Source: Acanthamoeba castellanii str. Neff (Eukaryota > Discosea > Longamoebia > Acanthamoebidae). From it: 64,000 bases of DNA. Location of the stretch: contig NW_004457390.1 in NCBI RefSeq assembly GCF_000313135.1, forward strand, positions 135,159 through 199,158. The letters run 5' to 3'. Within the stretch, counting starts at the first letter, position 1. The number at the start of each line of letters is the position of its first letter. Under the pieces are notes generated by a model. The model was given only the letters and a program-made list of their open reading frames with translations, did not search any database and was not told the origin of the DNA. Both the position numbers and the translations under genes were made by a program. Positions 14,507-30,208 of this stretch are shown piece by piece.

Positions 14507-16037
14507 TCATGGCATGATGAGCTGGTTGTTGGCAAGAAGATACCAGAAGGCGCTGCCGTAGAAGCCCTTCAGACCCTGCGTCTTCCAAGTCTTTTTGATG
14601 CAATCCCACAAGCTATCGTAGGCGTCGGGGTGTGCTCTCAGCTATAGGTGCACACGTGTACGGATAGGCAGGTCAGCGAAGGTGATGAAGATGAAGGTGA
14701 AGGCGGAGATGGTGAAAGAGGTTGTAGTGGATCATCATTACCTTGGTCACGATGGTCGACTACGGGCAGGTGGATGAGGCCAACGAAGAGCGAACCCATG
14801 AAGTGCACGCCACGGATTCCCACGTGATACGCGGCCTGATCGGCCAACGTCTCGCCGTCGGCCTTCGCCAGGAGCCACTCGCCAAACAATACATACAAGG
14901 TGTCTGAGGAGGCCAACAACAACAAAAGATAACGAGACGGGGTGGTGAGACACGCAGCTTGGAGAAACAGCGTCCCAACAAAGCATTGAAGGCCTGGTCA
15001 AGGCGGGCAGCCCTCGTACCGACAATAGCCGGGCGGATGGTGTGGAGGGTGACCATCTCGGCCAAGTGGGCCACCACGTTGTCCCTCAGCTTGCCGTAGA
15101 AGTTCTCGCCTGGTGTTCACACAGCGTCGCAGAGACATCAACGCATAAACAACGTAAGACTACCACATATCACCAGTACAGACGCGCACGCGAGCAGAAG
15201 GTATCGTAACGTTACCAGAGGGCAGGAGGCCAGAGAATCCCGTCCAGGCGTGGTGCCGAACCTAGAGCAAGAGAGAAGCCATGACACGATTCTCAGAACA
15301 GTCCCACTCTTAGTCTTGCATTAACGAGGCAGGGCAAGGACCTGGTAGGAAGCGAGGAACAGAGGGTAGGTGACGGCGCTGGCGATGCTGTGCGAGGTGA
15401 TGAGAGACATGAAGGAGCTGCTCTGCCAGTCGACGTCCTCGCCCGAGGTCATGCCCAGCAACACGGGCACCATACGGCAGAAGACTGTGTGTGGTAAAAG
15501 AACAAAGAAGGAGATACAAGAGCCAATCCTCGAAAATCAGTTGTGGTGCAAATGCAATGTCATGTTCAAACGTGGCGATGTACCGTAGGAGATTGAGGCG
15601 ATGACGCCGTAGAACAGATCATTGGTGAAGGCGAGAGATGTGGCACCGATGATCCGCACGGCACCCTCTTCCTTGTAGTAATTGAGGAGCGTGTTCACAA
15701 CATTTTCGTCCTTGGCCTGCACCTGTTCATCCAACGTGCGGCCGGGACCTCCCATTCGGGCTGCCGAGGCGGCAGCGGCGATCTGCCGCTCGTAGAGGGT
15801 GCGCGAGGGCACATTAACCAACGAGTACTCGCCCACCTTCAAGACCAGTCGCGTAACGATGGAGGAGAGAGACAGGAACTGCGGCTCCTCCACGGCAGGG
15901 GTGCCTGTAGCCACAGGAACGCCAGGCTGGGGGTATCCAGCCGGTCCAGACGGAATTGGACCGCCACCCGCCCCCACGCCGCCGCCCCTCGGCATCGGGT
16001 AGTAGGGAAGGCCAGGCTGAGCCGATGCAGCTGACAT
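14507..16037 (-). CDS. Membrane protein resembling mitochondrial carrier/MTCH-type proteins
   Basis: About six exons. The Pro/Gly-rich cytosolic N-terminus (MSAASAQPGLPYYPMPRGGG) is followed by an amphipathic segment (ATSLAFTNDLFYGVIASISY). Helices around SIASAVTYPLFLASYQV, GIRGVHFMGSLFVGLIHLP and a C-terminal hairpin SLWDCIKKTWKTQGLKGFYG come next. The last motif, a charged helix followed by GLKGFYG, is what SLC25 carriers and their degenerate relatives show at the matrix-facing loop. The classic PxDxxRxR signatures are not visible. An organelle membrane location is therefore plausible but unproven. The reading ends NNQLIMP at 14507. It is divergent from the F-box gene. Function and substrate are unknown. 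Confidence 0.6.
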
Positions 16038-16394
16038 TTGTGCAATTGCGCAATCAATGCAGATCTTTTACGGTCGACATCTTTTTTCGCGTTATTATTT
16101 TTCTTCTATTTTCAAAGAACACTCGACTGCACGACACAGTTGGTTTGCTGTTCGAGGGCTTCATACCCATACCGACGCGAAATGGGACCTCCCCGGATTG
16201 TGGAGGGGATTGGAGGGCGAGCGCCAGGTCAACCCAGAGGGAGTCTTCTTCGCTCTTTGCTCGCGCAGAAATGGTTTCCTTTATTTTCTCTTTCCTTTTC
16301 ATTTTTACTTTTAATCTGCAAGTCCGAATTCATTACCAGGAAGGCAAGTGGGGTCTTCTTTTTTATTGCTGCACTACAAGCTTGGCGAACGAAG
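16038..16394. promoter_or_regulatory. Divergent intergenic region, carrier-like gene and F-box gene
   Basis: The 357 bases lie between two divergent starts and contain T-rich tracts (16080-16115 and 16270-16320). A long frame runs through it in phase with the F-box gene, but its residues are Phe/Leu-rich and do not look like protein. I treat it as leader and promoter. Confidence 0.35.
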
Positions 16395-18386
16395 ATGGGC
16401 AAACGGAAGCAGTCGAAAACGGAAGATGAGGTGAAGGGTGTGCAAATAGAAAATGTGGCGGCGGCAGCTCCGAAGAAGCGTCGGCTTGCCAAGCGCACGA
16501 ACCGGGGCAGGGTCGCTGCAGCCGCGGTCCAGACTCAGGAGCAGACCGGCACCTCGCCGCTCGGGGTGCTCAACGACGATTGTCTCCTCCACGTGCTGAG
16601 CTTCATCGACGGTCCGGAGCAGCTTTTGCAGCAGAGGGCCGTGAGCCGGCATTGGGGCAGCCTCGCCTCGTCCGACCCCCTGTGGCGCCCCCGCTTCCTC
16701 CGCATGTTCGGTCCCCACGTCTTTGGTATTCGTCCCCTTCTTCTTTCCATGAAGGCCAGCTGGGCTGATCTTCTTCTCTTCTCACCCTCTGCGCGAAGGT
16801 GCGGCCGACGAGGAGCTGGCGAGGAAGGGAGACAAGCCAGTCTCGCGGCGCTTCTCCTACTACGCCGAGGAGGAGGAAGATGATGTCAACCACGCGGGGC
16901 ACGCCGAAGACGATGAGCACCCGGACTGGGAGTACTCGGACGAGGAGACAGACGAGCCTCAGAACGAGGTCGCACCGAAGAAGCAGAAGCAGAAGAAGAA
17001 GAAGATGAAAAAGACAAAGAACGAGTCGAGAGGCTGTGGCCCGGTGGACGACTCGAGTCTGAAGGAGTCCATCGAGCATGTGCGCCGTGCGCTTGAATCG
17101 AAAGGGAGCGCTGGTGGCCCAGAGACGGTGGGCGGCACCTGGCTCTACCGCTACATCGCCACGTGTCGTCTCATGCCGCGCCTGAGGCTGCCCCACGTCA
17201 CCGACGCGCTCAAAAGCAAGGTGACTGACTGGTGCGCTAGCACGGAGGAGGTTCGTCAACTGCGACGTCTGGACCCGCCCGCTCTGCACCGCCAACTTAC
17301 GCGTCTCCTCTTCCATCACAGATGGAGGTCTCCCCCTATTACTACACGAGCCGACTGGATTTTTGTGTGGTTGATCTGCCCCACTACCCTCGTGGCGACG
17401 TTCACTACCGCCTTCACCGACTGGCGGTGCTGTTGTCCCTTCTGAGCATGTACGGCCCTCTCTCTCTCCCTCTCTCCCAACGATTGCACTTTTGATCTGG
17501 TGTCACTCACACCCGGTGGCCAGCAACAAGTACGCGCCCAAGCCGGGCGATGAGATCCAGATCGGCTACGCTGGCAAAAGCTGCACGATCACTCTGGCCC
17601 GATTCTGCTATGCCTTCCTCCATGGGTACGCATCGCCCGCGCAAGTGCACAATCGCTCCGTTGTGCTGCGCTTATGGGCCTTGAGTTCATTTCTGCTCTC
17701 TGCTTCAATACCTCAGCAAGGAGCGGAAGCTGGCGGAGGAGCTGGACCTGCTCAGCCCGCCGCCCGCTTGCCCGGACACAAAGAAAATGAAGACCAAGGC
17801 GACGACGACGAAGAAGAAGGGTAAGAAGGCACCGAGTGAGTCCGAAGATGAAGTCGACGACGACGATGACGATGACAATGATGACGAAAACGCGCGGAAA
17901 CCCCCGAGGCGCTATGGTTGGCGGGAGTTCAAGGAACCGGCGCTCAGCCTCAACGTCGTGGGCGACTTCACCCCGTTCGCCTACTTCCTTTCCGGCCCCT
18001 ACGGCCAGAAGACGCACTCATTCGACACGACCTATCCCTGTCTCGACGACAACGAGGAGATCTTTGGCTCCTCGTCCGACATCCAGGCCTCCTACTGCTT
18101 TCGCACCGTACGCCAGCAGTTTGCTTCCGACATTTATTTATGTATTTTGTCTCTGTGTGCGTGTGCTGTGGCGTGTGTCGTGCGTGTGGCGTGTGCGTGT
18201 GGCGTGCTCACACACACACACTTATTTCGTTTTGATTGAAACGTGCAGCCTAAGAGAGGGTGGGCGCCGGGGTTCTTCAACGCTTCGTTCTCCTGGTACA
18301 GCCACGCAGCCGTCAGCACGTTCTACAACCCCACGCGGCGGCAGATCCTCGTCATCAAGGCCCTGGAAAAGGAGATGGTGTGGTAA
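16395..18386 (+). CDS. F-box protein with a large uncharacterised C-terminal region
   Basis: Exons 16395-16725, 16799-17220, 17322-17449, 17524-17625, 17717-18107 and 18249-18386 give 503 residues in closed phase. After a nuclear-type basic stretch (PKKRRLAKRTNRGR), residues of about 55-105 form an F-box (GVLNDDCLLHVLSFIDGPEQ through LWRPRFLRMFG). This is the Skp1-binding module of SCF ubiquitin ligases. An acidic then Lys-rich linker follows (PKKQKQKKKKMKKTK). A C-terminal folded part comes next with YYTSRLDFCVVDLPHYPRG and PGFFNASFSWYSHAAVSTFY, which I cannot assign. It is probably the substrate-recognition region. A second acidic Asp run lies at about 17850-17890. It is convergent with the Ecdysoneless gene, 144 bases apart. 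Confidence 0.8.
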
Positions 18387-18530
18387 CGCACACGCACACA
18401 TCGCACACGCATCGCCGCACACGCGGGGTAATGAACGAAGAGGAATGCCAACCGATGCATTGTAGGTTGTATGAGAAGAGCGTGTTGACGAGCCCTGCAA
18501 CGCAAGCTGGGCGCACAGACCACAGGAAGG

Positions 18531-21909
<3,379 letters not shown>

Positions 21910-22553
21910 CTCTCTCAAATGCAAATCTCGCGATGCGCTAGTACTCGCGTTTTGGCGCTCGAAAATAAAAGTTGAAGAAAATGCGTGGAATTTGAATGGC
22001 ATGAAAAATGCGAGGAATGTCATTTTCTCATTTCCGCCGCGTTCCTTGCGGCGGTAAAAGGGCAGCAACATTGTCGACACCTAGGTCAACGGCTTGTGTT
22101 CGTCGCCGACTTGTTTGTCGCTTGTTGAAAGGGATCGAGGGTGGCTTCATCTCTCTTGGCTTCGAAGAGGACGATCGATTTCGAATCGGATTTGGCGTTG
22201 GAGGATCGCGATTGGCAGCCAAAAATCTGCAGCGTCCGATTTCTAATTACTCGCCCAATTCAAGCCGTTGGAGTGGATCATCTCCTTTGGTTCGGTACAC
22301 ATCCCAGTTTCCGTCTACCAATGCGCCGCTGTTCGCTGTTCCGCTCTTCCGCTCTTCCGTGTCCTCATTCAAATGCTTCAGATTTAATTACGCCATTAAC
22401 CACAACTCGTTGTGCTGTCACCTTGATCGATCTCACATCCAACGACGATCCTTCCTTTCGATTCAATCATGCCATCTACAAAACAACCTGTTGTTGGGTT
22501 TGTGCACTCCACTCAACCATCATCTTCACCCACAGGAAAGGGTGTGAACGACA
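21910..22553. promoter_or_regulatory. Divergent intergenic region, ECD and zinc-finger gene
   Basis: 644 bases. Frames of 180 and 141 codons stay open here, but their composition is unlike the neighbours and they hold no motif. An ATG at 22469 followed by a polypyrimidine-like CACCCACAG at 22533-22541 could mark a leader exon or 5' UTR intron of the zinc-finger gene. Confidence 0.35.
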
Positions 22554-25500
22554 ATGCGACGTGTGAACAGCCTCAACGACCTGGCCGAACGAGCAGCGAT
22601 GCTTGCGCCCTTCGGGGACGCCACAACTGCGGCTGCGGCTTCGGCTTCGGTCTCGTCCCCGTCCTCCTCGGCCGCGTCAAGCCCCGTCCTCTATGCGCCC
22701 GGCCTGTCGCCCCTGGCCTCCCTGGCCTCCGCCTCATCCGCGATCGACCTTCTTCGCACAACCGCCACCACACAACAAGGTCTGTTGTATGTTGTGTGTC
22801 ATGTGTTGTGTGTGTGTCTTGTGTGTGTCGTGTGCGTGCTCACCTGGCACTGGTGGTCCTAGTAGACATGTCGCCGGTCTCGGCCAGCAGGAGCAGCAGA
22901 GCGAGCCAGGCCGCCGTGACTTCCCCAGCGGAGACAAGGGACAAGAAGCGCAAGCGCGAAGCCACCGCACCGGCCGAGCACCACGCCCACCACCGCCATG
23001 TGGCCCTGCGGCCCTCGGTGCCCGCCAGCCCCTCGGCGGCCAAGCAGGCCCAGGCCCAGCGCGCGGTGCACCATGCCTCCAACGGTAACGGGCATGCTGT
23101 CGGTCACTCCGGCCACGGCCACGGCAAGCCGGCGACCAGCAACGGCGCGCCCCTGCACCGCAGTGATGGCGGCGCCGGTGCCGGCAGCATCAGCTCTATT
23201 CCACGATCGACCTCGGCGCCGTCTCTAGCGCACATGCCCTCGCCGGCCCCGCTGTCGCCGCGAATGAACCCGTCATCGTCATCGTCATCGGCTTCTTCAT
23301 CGTCGCCGTCGCCGGTGCACTCGGCGCAGATATCGCCGAGCAGCATTCACCTGCGCGACTTCACGGACACCACGAAGCACCTCCTCACGGTGATGTGCGC
23401 CACGGCCGGCGGCGACGCTACCAAGGCGGCGCCCGGGTGGGCGAGCGAGCTGCGCCTGGGCTTTGGCGCCGTGGTGCAGCCCGTGGAGAAGGCCAGCGCC
23501 TACTGGTTCGCTGAGGTGCCGTCGGTCTACGAGGTGCTCAGCGCCACGGGCCTCTGGCAGCGCGCCTTCCTCATGGAGGTCCTCTGCCAGGAGCGACACC
23601 TGGTCGTCGACCGGACCCTCTACTGCGGCTACAAGCGCGTGAGCCAGGACAAGTTCACCTTCTACTTTGATTCAGGTGCCGTCGCCACATTCCTGGCATT
23701 CTCAGCACATTCCTGCATCTAACTCGCATTCCTGCGTGTCTCAGACTCGGAGACGCTCAGACAGCTCTACGCGCACGCCACGGCAGCGACGGCGGCCACG
23801 GCGGGACCCGCATCGCCCGCGTCGTTCCCCTTTGCCAGCGGCGGCGTCAGCGGCAGCGGCGGGTCGTCGGGCATACCGTTCCGGTTCTCGCCCGGCATGT
23901 CCCTCCCCGCACCCGCGGCCGCGACGGGCGCCAGCGGGGGGCCGCGATCGTACGCGACGTCGCCCGTCGTCATGACGTCGTCGACATCAAACGGCAGCAC
24001 CGGCACTGGGCACCACCACCTGTCCACGTCATCACCGGCCTCCTCGTCATCGGCCTCTTCCGTGTCGACATTGTCGTCGGGCCGGCACCACGCATCGATT
24101 CCGCGCACGACCTCGCACCCCGCGCTGGCGTCGTTGGCCGCCGACGGGCCGCGCCTGGTCACGGTCGACCGACGACACAGCAGCAGCGAGAGCGAACAAC
24201 ACAACCACGGCGCTGGATGCTGCGTGAAGGAGGAAGACGAGGAGTCGGACGGCGACGGCGACGACGGCTTCTACCAGCTCAGGGCCGCCAACGCTAATGA
24301 CGACTGCAGTACCGAAGAAGGTACAAACCTGAAAATCCGCGCCTATTTTTCCTAGACTAGGAGCTCGCTATTCACGCACGCACTACTACACAGGCGAGAG
24401 CTTTGAGCAGCCGCCGGCCAAGCTATTCTTGTTGACCGAGTACTGTTACTTCGACCCCACGGTCCTCAAGAAGCGCAGCATTCGCTGCATTCCGTGCAAG
24501 ATGTCCCTTTCCAAAATGGTACGCGACACGACACGACCAACGACACAACGCACGAACACTCACACTGAGCGGTGCTTGTTGACAGGGATGGAAGCAACAC
24601 ATGTTGTCGACAGTCCACGTGGAGAAGAAGGCCAAGTTTAATGCGCGCGGTCAGTCGCCCCAGCAGACGGCCGAGCTCGTCTACCGCAGCGCGGGCGGCG
24701 GGCTCACCTGCCTCGCCTGCGCCGTGCTGCTGCCGCCGGGCGACTTTGATCGGCACGTGGCCGGCGCCATGCACGCCAAGAAGCGGAAGGAGTGGGCCAT
24801 GCTCGACCACATCGAGCGGTGGTCCGACATACTCAGCAAGAAGCCGCGCTACAGCACCGCCACGCCGCTCAGCCCGACACTCACCGGCCCCGCGCTGGTG
24901 TCCAGCCCGACCACCACCATCAGCAGCAGCGTGGGGTCGAGCGGGGCCAACGCGGCCGCCGAGTTGCAGCGATCGACGCCGGCCGCGGCCGAGGGCCAGC
25001 TGGAGCAGGCGGGATCGGAGCAGCTGGCGGAGCTCTTCTACGTGGAGTGCTACCCGATGACGCCGGTCACGGGCTACACGCAGTGGGTGGCCCTCCACAG
25101 CACGCGCAACTGGGACGCCCGCAACTTTGAAGTCCTCATCACCAGCCGGTACGCGCGCGTTTCCCGCTCCTTACTTGATGTCACCGGCGCCTGACCGTGT
25201 CGTGTCGTGTGCGGTGAGCGCAGAGGAAAGCAGGATCGTCTGGTGGTGGAGCCCCTGTCGTGGAAGACTACCACCGCGCGTGGCTTCCTCTTCAACCTGG
25301 CCGTCAAGTTCGAGCGCACCTACGGACCCGACCCCGTCCAGCTCTGCCTCGTCATCCGTGATACCATGGTACGCGCGTGTGGGTCAGTGTGTGCGGTGTG
25401 GTGCGTGCTGTTGCTGACGTCACGCCAGGGTGCGAGTGCGCAGGGCCACGAGCAGGAGATTCAGATCCCGCTCGGGCGGGCCATCGTGTGCTCCAACTCG

Positions 25501-26103
25501 TCGCAGCGGCTCAAGCGGCTGCAGCAGCTGGGCGAGGAGTCGGCCCTCACCGACACCGAGCAGCGGGTCATCCCGCACTACACCCAATGCGCGCTGGTCC
25601 ACAAGGGCCGCGAGCACCGCTACCGCGTCAAGCCCCTCTCTACGGTGCTGGCCGCCGCAGTCACCGCCACGACCGCCGCCACCGCCTCTGCCGCCACGGC
25701 CGCAGTCGCTCGGGCGCCGTCGCCCACGAGCCAGGCCCCGCTCCCGACTACCGTCCAGCGGGTGGTGGCGACTGCTCTCAAGCCTTTGGCCGCCTCGTCG
25801 CCGGCCAATCTGACGAGCTCGCTGCCGGCGCTGGCCGCCGCGCCCACATCGTCATCGTCGTCGTCATCATCGGCCACGTCGCTGCTGGCGTCGGCGCTCT
25901 CGGGGTCGAGCCTGTCACTGTACGCGCCACCAACCGCCACCGCCACCAGCGCCGCTGCCGCCACGCCGGAGGTGACGCCCTCCACGTCGGCGCTCCATCG
26001 ACGTCCGCCGTCGCACCACCAGCAGCCCTTCGGGTCGCCTCAGCTGCTGCCGTCGCCCTCGCCAGCACCGCGGCCATCACTCATCGTCAAGACTTCCTCA
26101 TGA
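22554..26103 (+). CDS. Large Ser/Ala-rich protein with two matched C2H2 zinc fingers
   Basis: Exons 22554-22779, 22866-23675, 23745-24320, 24394-24518, 24586-25148, 25224-25368 and 25429-26103 total 3120 bases, or 1039 residues, all phases closed. The start is the ATG beginning MRRVNSLNDLAERA. The first 280 residues are low-complexity (His, Ser, Pro). A folded part follows (LRDFTDTTKHLLTVMCATA to TFYFDSG). Two zinc fingers of the same spacing C-x2-C-x11-H-x5-H come next: CIPCKMSLSKMGWKQH..H, interrupted by an intron, and CLACAVLLPPGDFDRH..H. Such U1/matrin-like fingers often bind RNA or double-stranded nucleic acid. A second folded part (FYVECYPMTPVTGYTQWVA; SWKTTTARGFLFNLAVKFE) and a long Ala/Ser/Thr tail end the protein. 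I do not recognise an ortholog. Confidence 0.8.
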
Positions 26104-26235
26104 CCATCGTGCCGCGCGTGTGATTGTGTGCGTGTGCGGTGCGTGTGTCGAAGAAAAAGAAAAAGGGTTTCATTTTCATGCGCGCGTGCGTGTGCGGTGT
26201 CCGCCGAACACAACGCAAGCAACACCCGTCGTCGA

Positions 26236-28964
26236 TCAGGCGTAGGCGATCTTCTTGAGGTTGGGGGACACCTTGAACTCGGGTTCGGTGTACTTCTTGA
26301 CGTCGTCCACGGTGACGCCTTCGGCCACTTCGATCAGCGTCAGCCCGCTCCTGTCCACGTCGAACACCGCCTGCCAGCCAACGTTTTTCAAAAAGGGTGT
26401 CGTGTTAGCCAGGAGCACACGCGTCAGCTGACGACACAAGGTGGCGATGGTACCATTTCGGTGATGATGCGGTTCACGCAGCCCTGGGCGGTGAGCGGCA
26501 GGTTGCACCGGTTCAAGATCTTGGGCTTGCCGCTCTGGTGTTTTGGTGTTAAGTAATAATTATCATTATTATTAATAAAATAATGTATCTCAAATAAGAT
26601 AATAAAAATATTTATTGGTTTTTAATATAAAAGATAAAAAAGTACCTTGTCCTTGTGCTCCATGGTGACGACCACGCGCGAGCCAGAGCAGGTGAGGTCC
26701 ATCGCGCCTCCGGGACCCTTCACCATCTTGCCCTGCAGTTGATTGGAAGGGTCAGACGCGAGCACCGCGACAGAGAGCGGTGGCGGTGGTGGGTGCTCAC
26801 GTACGGGGATGACCCAGTTGGCGAGGTCGCCGTTGGACGAGACCTGCATGCCGCCCAGGATGGTCAGGTTGACGTGCGCGCTGCACCACCACCCAACCAG
26901 GCCAGCCAAGCGTCAGTCCGCGGGTACCAGTTTATCCAGTTACGATAATAATAACAACAATGGTAAATAAATAAATAATAAATAATAAAATAAAAGGTGG
27001 CTGGTACCCGCGGATCATGGCGAAGGACTGGTCCGACGAGAAGATCGACGAGCCGGGGAGAGTGGTCACGGTCTCCTTGCCGGCGTTGATGAGGTCGGGG
27101 TCCTGGTTGCCCGGCTTGGGGAACGGACCCTACATGACATAATTACAACAATTTTTTTGAGTTATTTTTCTAATTGGCAAAGAAAGAATTAATTTGTTTT
27201 TTTGTTAAAATAAAATGCACGTGTGGAGCGGGTACCATGCCGAGGAGACCGTTCTCGGACTGGAGCTCGATGTGGATGCCCGAGCGGATGTAGTTCGAGG
27301 CCAGCGTGGGAATACCAATACCCAGGTTACAATACATTCCGTCCTATTGTTGTGATTTGTGTGTCATGTGTGTGATGTGTGTCGTGTCGTGTCGCAACGT
27401 TAGAAACCAGAGAGTGCGATGTGTGGCGAACGACGATGACGAGAGCGCAGGTCGTGTGGTGGCACCTGGAACTCGAGGGCAGCCCTGCGCGCGATTTTCT
27501 CGCGGGTGATGGCAGCCTCGTTCTTGGGCGCGTCGCCCTTGGCCGGCTGGCCCTTGTCCAGCGTCAATTTCTGCAATGCACGAGTGAGACCGAAGCCGTG
27601 CAGTGGTGCGCGTGCGGCAGTGCGTGTGCGGTGGTGCGTACCTCGATGCGCTTCTCGTAGCCGGTTCCCTTGATGAGCCTGTTGACGTAGATTCCGGGGA
27701 GGTGGATCTCGTCCGGGTGCAGGCTGCCGGCCTCGACGATCTCCTCAACCTCGGCAATGCAGATCTTGCCGGCCGTCGCCACGGGCGGGTTAAAGTTGCG
27801 GGCCGTATATCTGCGCGCGGAGTTTGTTAGTATATACAATATATAAACAAGATATATATATATACAATATATACAATATATACAATATTATGTGAACGAC
27901 TGTGAGTGTGTGCGCACACGCGTGCGGTGGGTGAGGGGTGCACCTGAAGACGATGTTGCCGCGAGTGTCGGCCTTCCAGCCCTTGATGAGCGAGAAGTCG
28001 CCGGTGATGGCCTCCTCCATGATGAACTTGCGGCCGTTGAACTCGCGCACCTCGCGCGGCTTCGAGGCAATCGCCACCGAGCCGTCGGTGTTGTACTTGA
28101 TCGGGAAGCCGCCCTCCTACACCACCGCACACGACACACGACACACGCGGCACACGACAAGACACGACACGGTGAGGCCGCAGTGGCACAACAGAGACTA
28201 GTGAGCGGCGTGGGGGAGGGCCGTACCTCGAGGAAAGTGCCGACGCCGGTGGGAGTGTAGAACGCGGGGATACCGGCGCCGCCGGCCCTGCATCGCTCGG
28301 CAAGGGTGCCCTGTGGAGTCGTGCGTCGCGCGGCACAGTCGCGGGTCAGACACCACTCGATGGGGCACGATCACACACACGCGCTTTCATAAATTTACCT
28401 GAGGGATCAGCTCGAGCTCGAGCTCGCCCGAAAGGTACTGCTTCTCGAAGATGGCGTTCTCGCCGACGTACGAGGAGATCATTCGCTTGATCTGGTGACA
28501 CGACACACGACACACAACACGCACACAACACGACACGCACACGGTCAGGCGGCACGCGACACGGCCGGGGTGGGTGTTGGGTGGTACCTGGCGCGTCTGG
28601 AGGAGGAGGCCGAGGCCGAAGTCGTCAACGCCGCAGTTGTTGGAGACGACGGTGAGGTCCTTGACGCCGGTGGTGCGCAGCGCGCCGATCAGCTTCTCGG
28701 GGATGCCGCACAGGCCGAAGCCGCCGACCAGCCTATTTCAAGTAAAATAAATAATGCGAATTATAAATAAAAAATTAAAAGTGGAGGAATAAAATAAAAA
28801 TTAAAAATAAAGTAATATTATTGAGCGTACAGCTTGGAGCCGTCCTTGACGTCCTTGACGGCCTCCTCGGCCGAGCCAACAATCTTGGAGCGGAGGAGGG
28901 AGGTGGTGTGGAAGCCACGCGAGCCCCTCGTCAAAACGATTCCTCTCATGGTCGACTGACGCAT
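26236..28964 (-). CDS. OXCT1: Succinyl-CoA:3-ketoacid coenzyme A transferase, mitochondrial
   Basis: Thirteen exons: 28964-28831, 28732-28588, 28491-28399, 28310-28227, 28116-27944, 27810-27642, 27570-27466, 27343-27236, 27129-27008, 26880-26805, 26732-26646, 26534-26454 and 26370-26236. They give 503 residues against about 520 in animals. The leader [20 protein letters not shown] is a typical matrix-targeting peptide; an in-frame ATG at 29015 is an alternative start. The alpha half has [12 protein letters not shown]. The beta half has the catalytic Glu in [12 protein letters not shown] and [16 protein letters not shown]. The enzyme transfers CoA from succinyl-CoA to acetoacetate, feeding ketone bodies into the TCA cycle. 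It is convergent with the zinc-finger gene, 132 bases apart. Confidence 0.97.
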
Positions 28965-29598
28965 CGTGTGCCAAATGTCAAGCTTGTGCCTCGCCTGCCA
29001 CGTGATCAAGAGCATGAGTCAATCGTCAAGTAGTCATACTACGCTGAAGTTGTCTGATTTTATCATCGATAACGGATTAATCCGGTATTGTAGATAAAAG
29101 ATGTAAGCTGGCAGTGCGTGGAAGCGACGTGGGTCGTGACGTACCTGGAGAGATGGTGGATGTGCAGTGTTAGCAAAGAAACGAAGAACGAAGGCGAAGT
29201 GGGTGCGCCGACAATCGAGGAAGGGCAGAGCGAGCCCAGGCAAGTTGGGACGGCAAAACGCAAGGTGGGCATCTGGGACCAGTGGCATCTCAACAATCTC
29301 CGGCCATTTATGTATAAAATGCTTTAAATTCTTAACTAATCCCAAAACTGAATCCACGATATTGCTGGATAATGTTCCGCGCTACAAAATTTGATATTTT
29401 CTTTAGGTCGAGGAAAACTGTCAAGAAATTGTTTTCTTTGTATTGATCGGTTGCCAAGGGAAAGTCGCAATCAAACTCAGCCCAAGGTCCTTGGCGATGA
29501 GGTGGATCAAGCGAGCGGGACTGCGCAAACACTGTTGCCCGCTTGTCAAGCACACACGAAAGCACACACAGTTCTTCGCATCCCCAACGCAAGCAAAG
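28965..29598. promoter_or_regulatory. Divergent intergenic region, SCOT and Hsp20
   Basis: 634 bases. A 107-codon minus-strand frame (29357-29034) lacks any motif. I looked for a heat-shock element (alternating GAA/TTC at 5-base steps) ahead of the Hsp20 gene and found no clean one. Confidence 0.35.
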
Positions 29599-29923
29599 AT
29601 GGCGCTCTCCCTCTACATGCAGTACGACTCGGAATGGAGGCCGGCTTGCGACGTCTGCGAGAACGCGGATTGCATTCAGCTGATTGCCGACCTGCCCGGC
29701 ATGGCGCGAGAGAGCGTGAAGGTGAGCATCGAGGACGGCCTGCTCGTCATCAGCGGCGAGCGACGACGATCCTCGATCGAAGGCCGGTATCACGCTGCCG
29801 AGCGAGGCCAGGGCAAATTCAAGCAGCTGCTCACCCTGCCCAAGGGCGACTCTGCAGCTCGACCGCCTCGACTACCAGCTCTCGGAGGGAGTGCTGCTGG
29901 TGACCATCCCCAAGAGGCAGTGA
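29599..29923 (+). CDS. Small heat-shock protein (Hsp20/alpha-crystallin), frame-broken
   Basis: The ATG at 29599 opens MALSLYMQYDSEWRPACDV. An alpha-crystallin domain follows: ENADCIQLIADLPGMARESV, VKVSIEDGLLVISGERRR and GKFKQLLTLPK. At 29843-29847 the frame is lost; the read frame runs to 29976 with unrelated residues. One base on, the expected end of the domain continues as LDRLDYQLSEGVLLVTIPKR with a stop at 29921-29923. A single extra base, probably in the GGG at 29844-29846, explains this. It is single-exon and about 107 residues when continuous, short even for an sHsp because the N-terminal arm is minimal. It would be an ATP-independent holdase preventing aggregation in the cytosol. Confidence 0.85.
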
Positions 29924-30208
29924 GCTGCTGCCGTGCACATTCAATCTCGAACCGAATCGAGATGTACAGACACTAAAGACGGAAACTGAAGATGGAGAGA
30001 AACACTTGTAATCACGAAGCCATCATGCACATACACAACATGTACCGAACTGTTACACAAAGAACAATGCCCCAACCCTGTTAATTATTATTTATTTATT
30101 TATTGATTGTTTTCTTATCATTTCCTGTAAACGTTGGGATTCCTGCCCAAACGGCAAGCAAACAATCTTCTTGACATCAGCGTAAGATAGACTGAGGGCC
30201 AAGGGGCA

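Noticed and set aside
16038..16394. Upstream in-frame extension of the F-box gene
   Set aside because: Phe/Leu/Ser-rich readings from T tracts; the ATG at 16395 begins normal coding text.
22008..22547. 180-codon plus-strand frame
   Set aside because: Composition unlike neighbouring exons, no domain, lies in a divergent promoter/leader region.
29034..29357. 107-codon minus-strand frame
   Set aside because: No motif, no coding composition; intergenic between SCOT and Hsp20.
29357..29598. Heat-shock element upstream of Hsp20
   Set aside because: GAA and TTC triplets are present but not in contiguous 5-base alternation.
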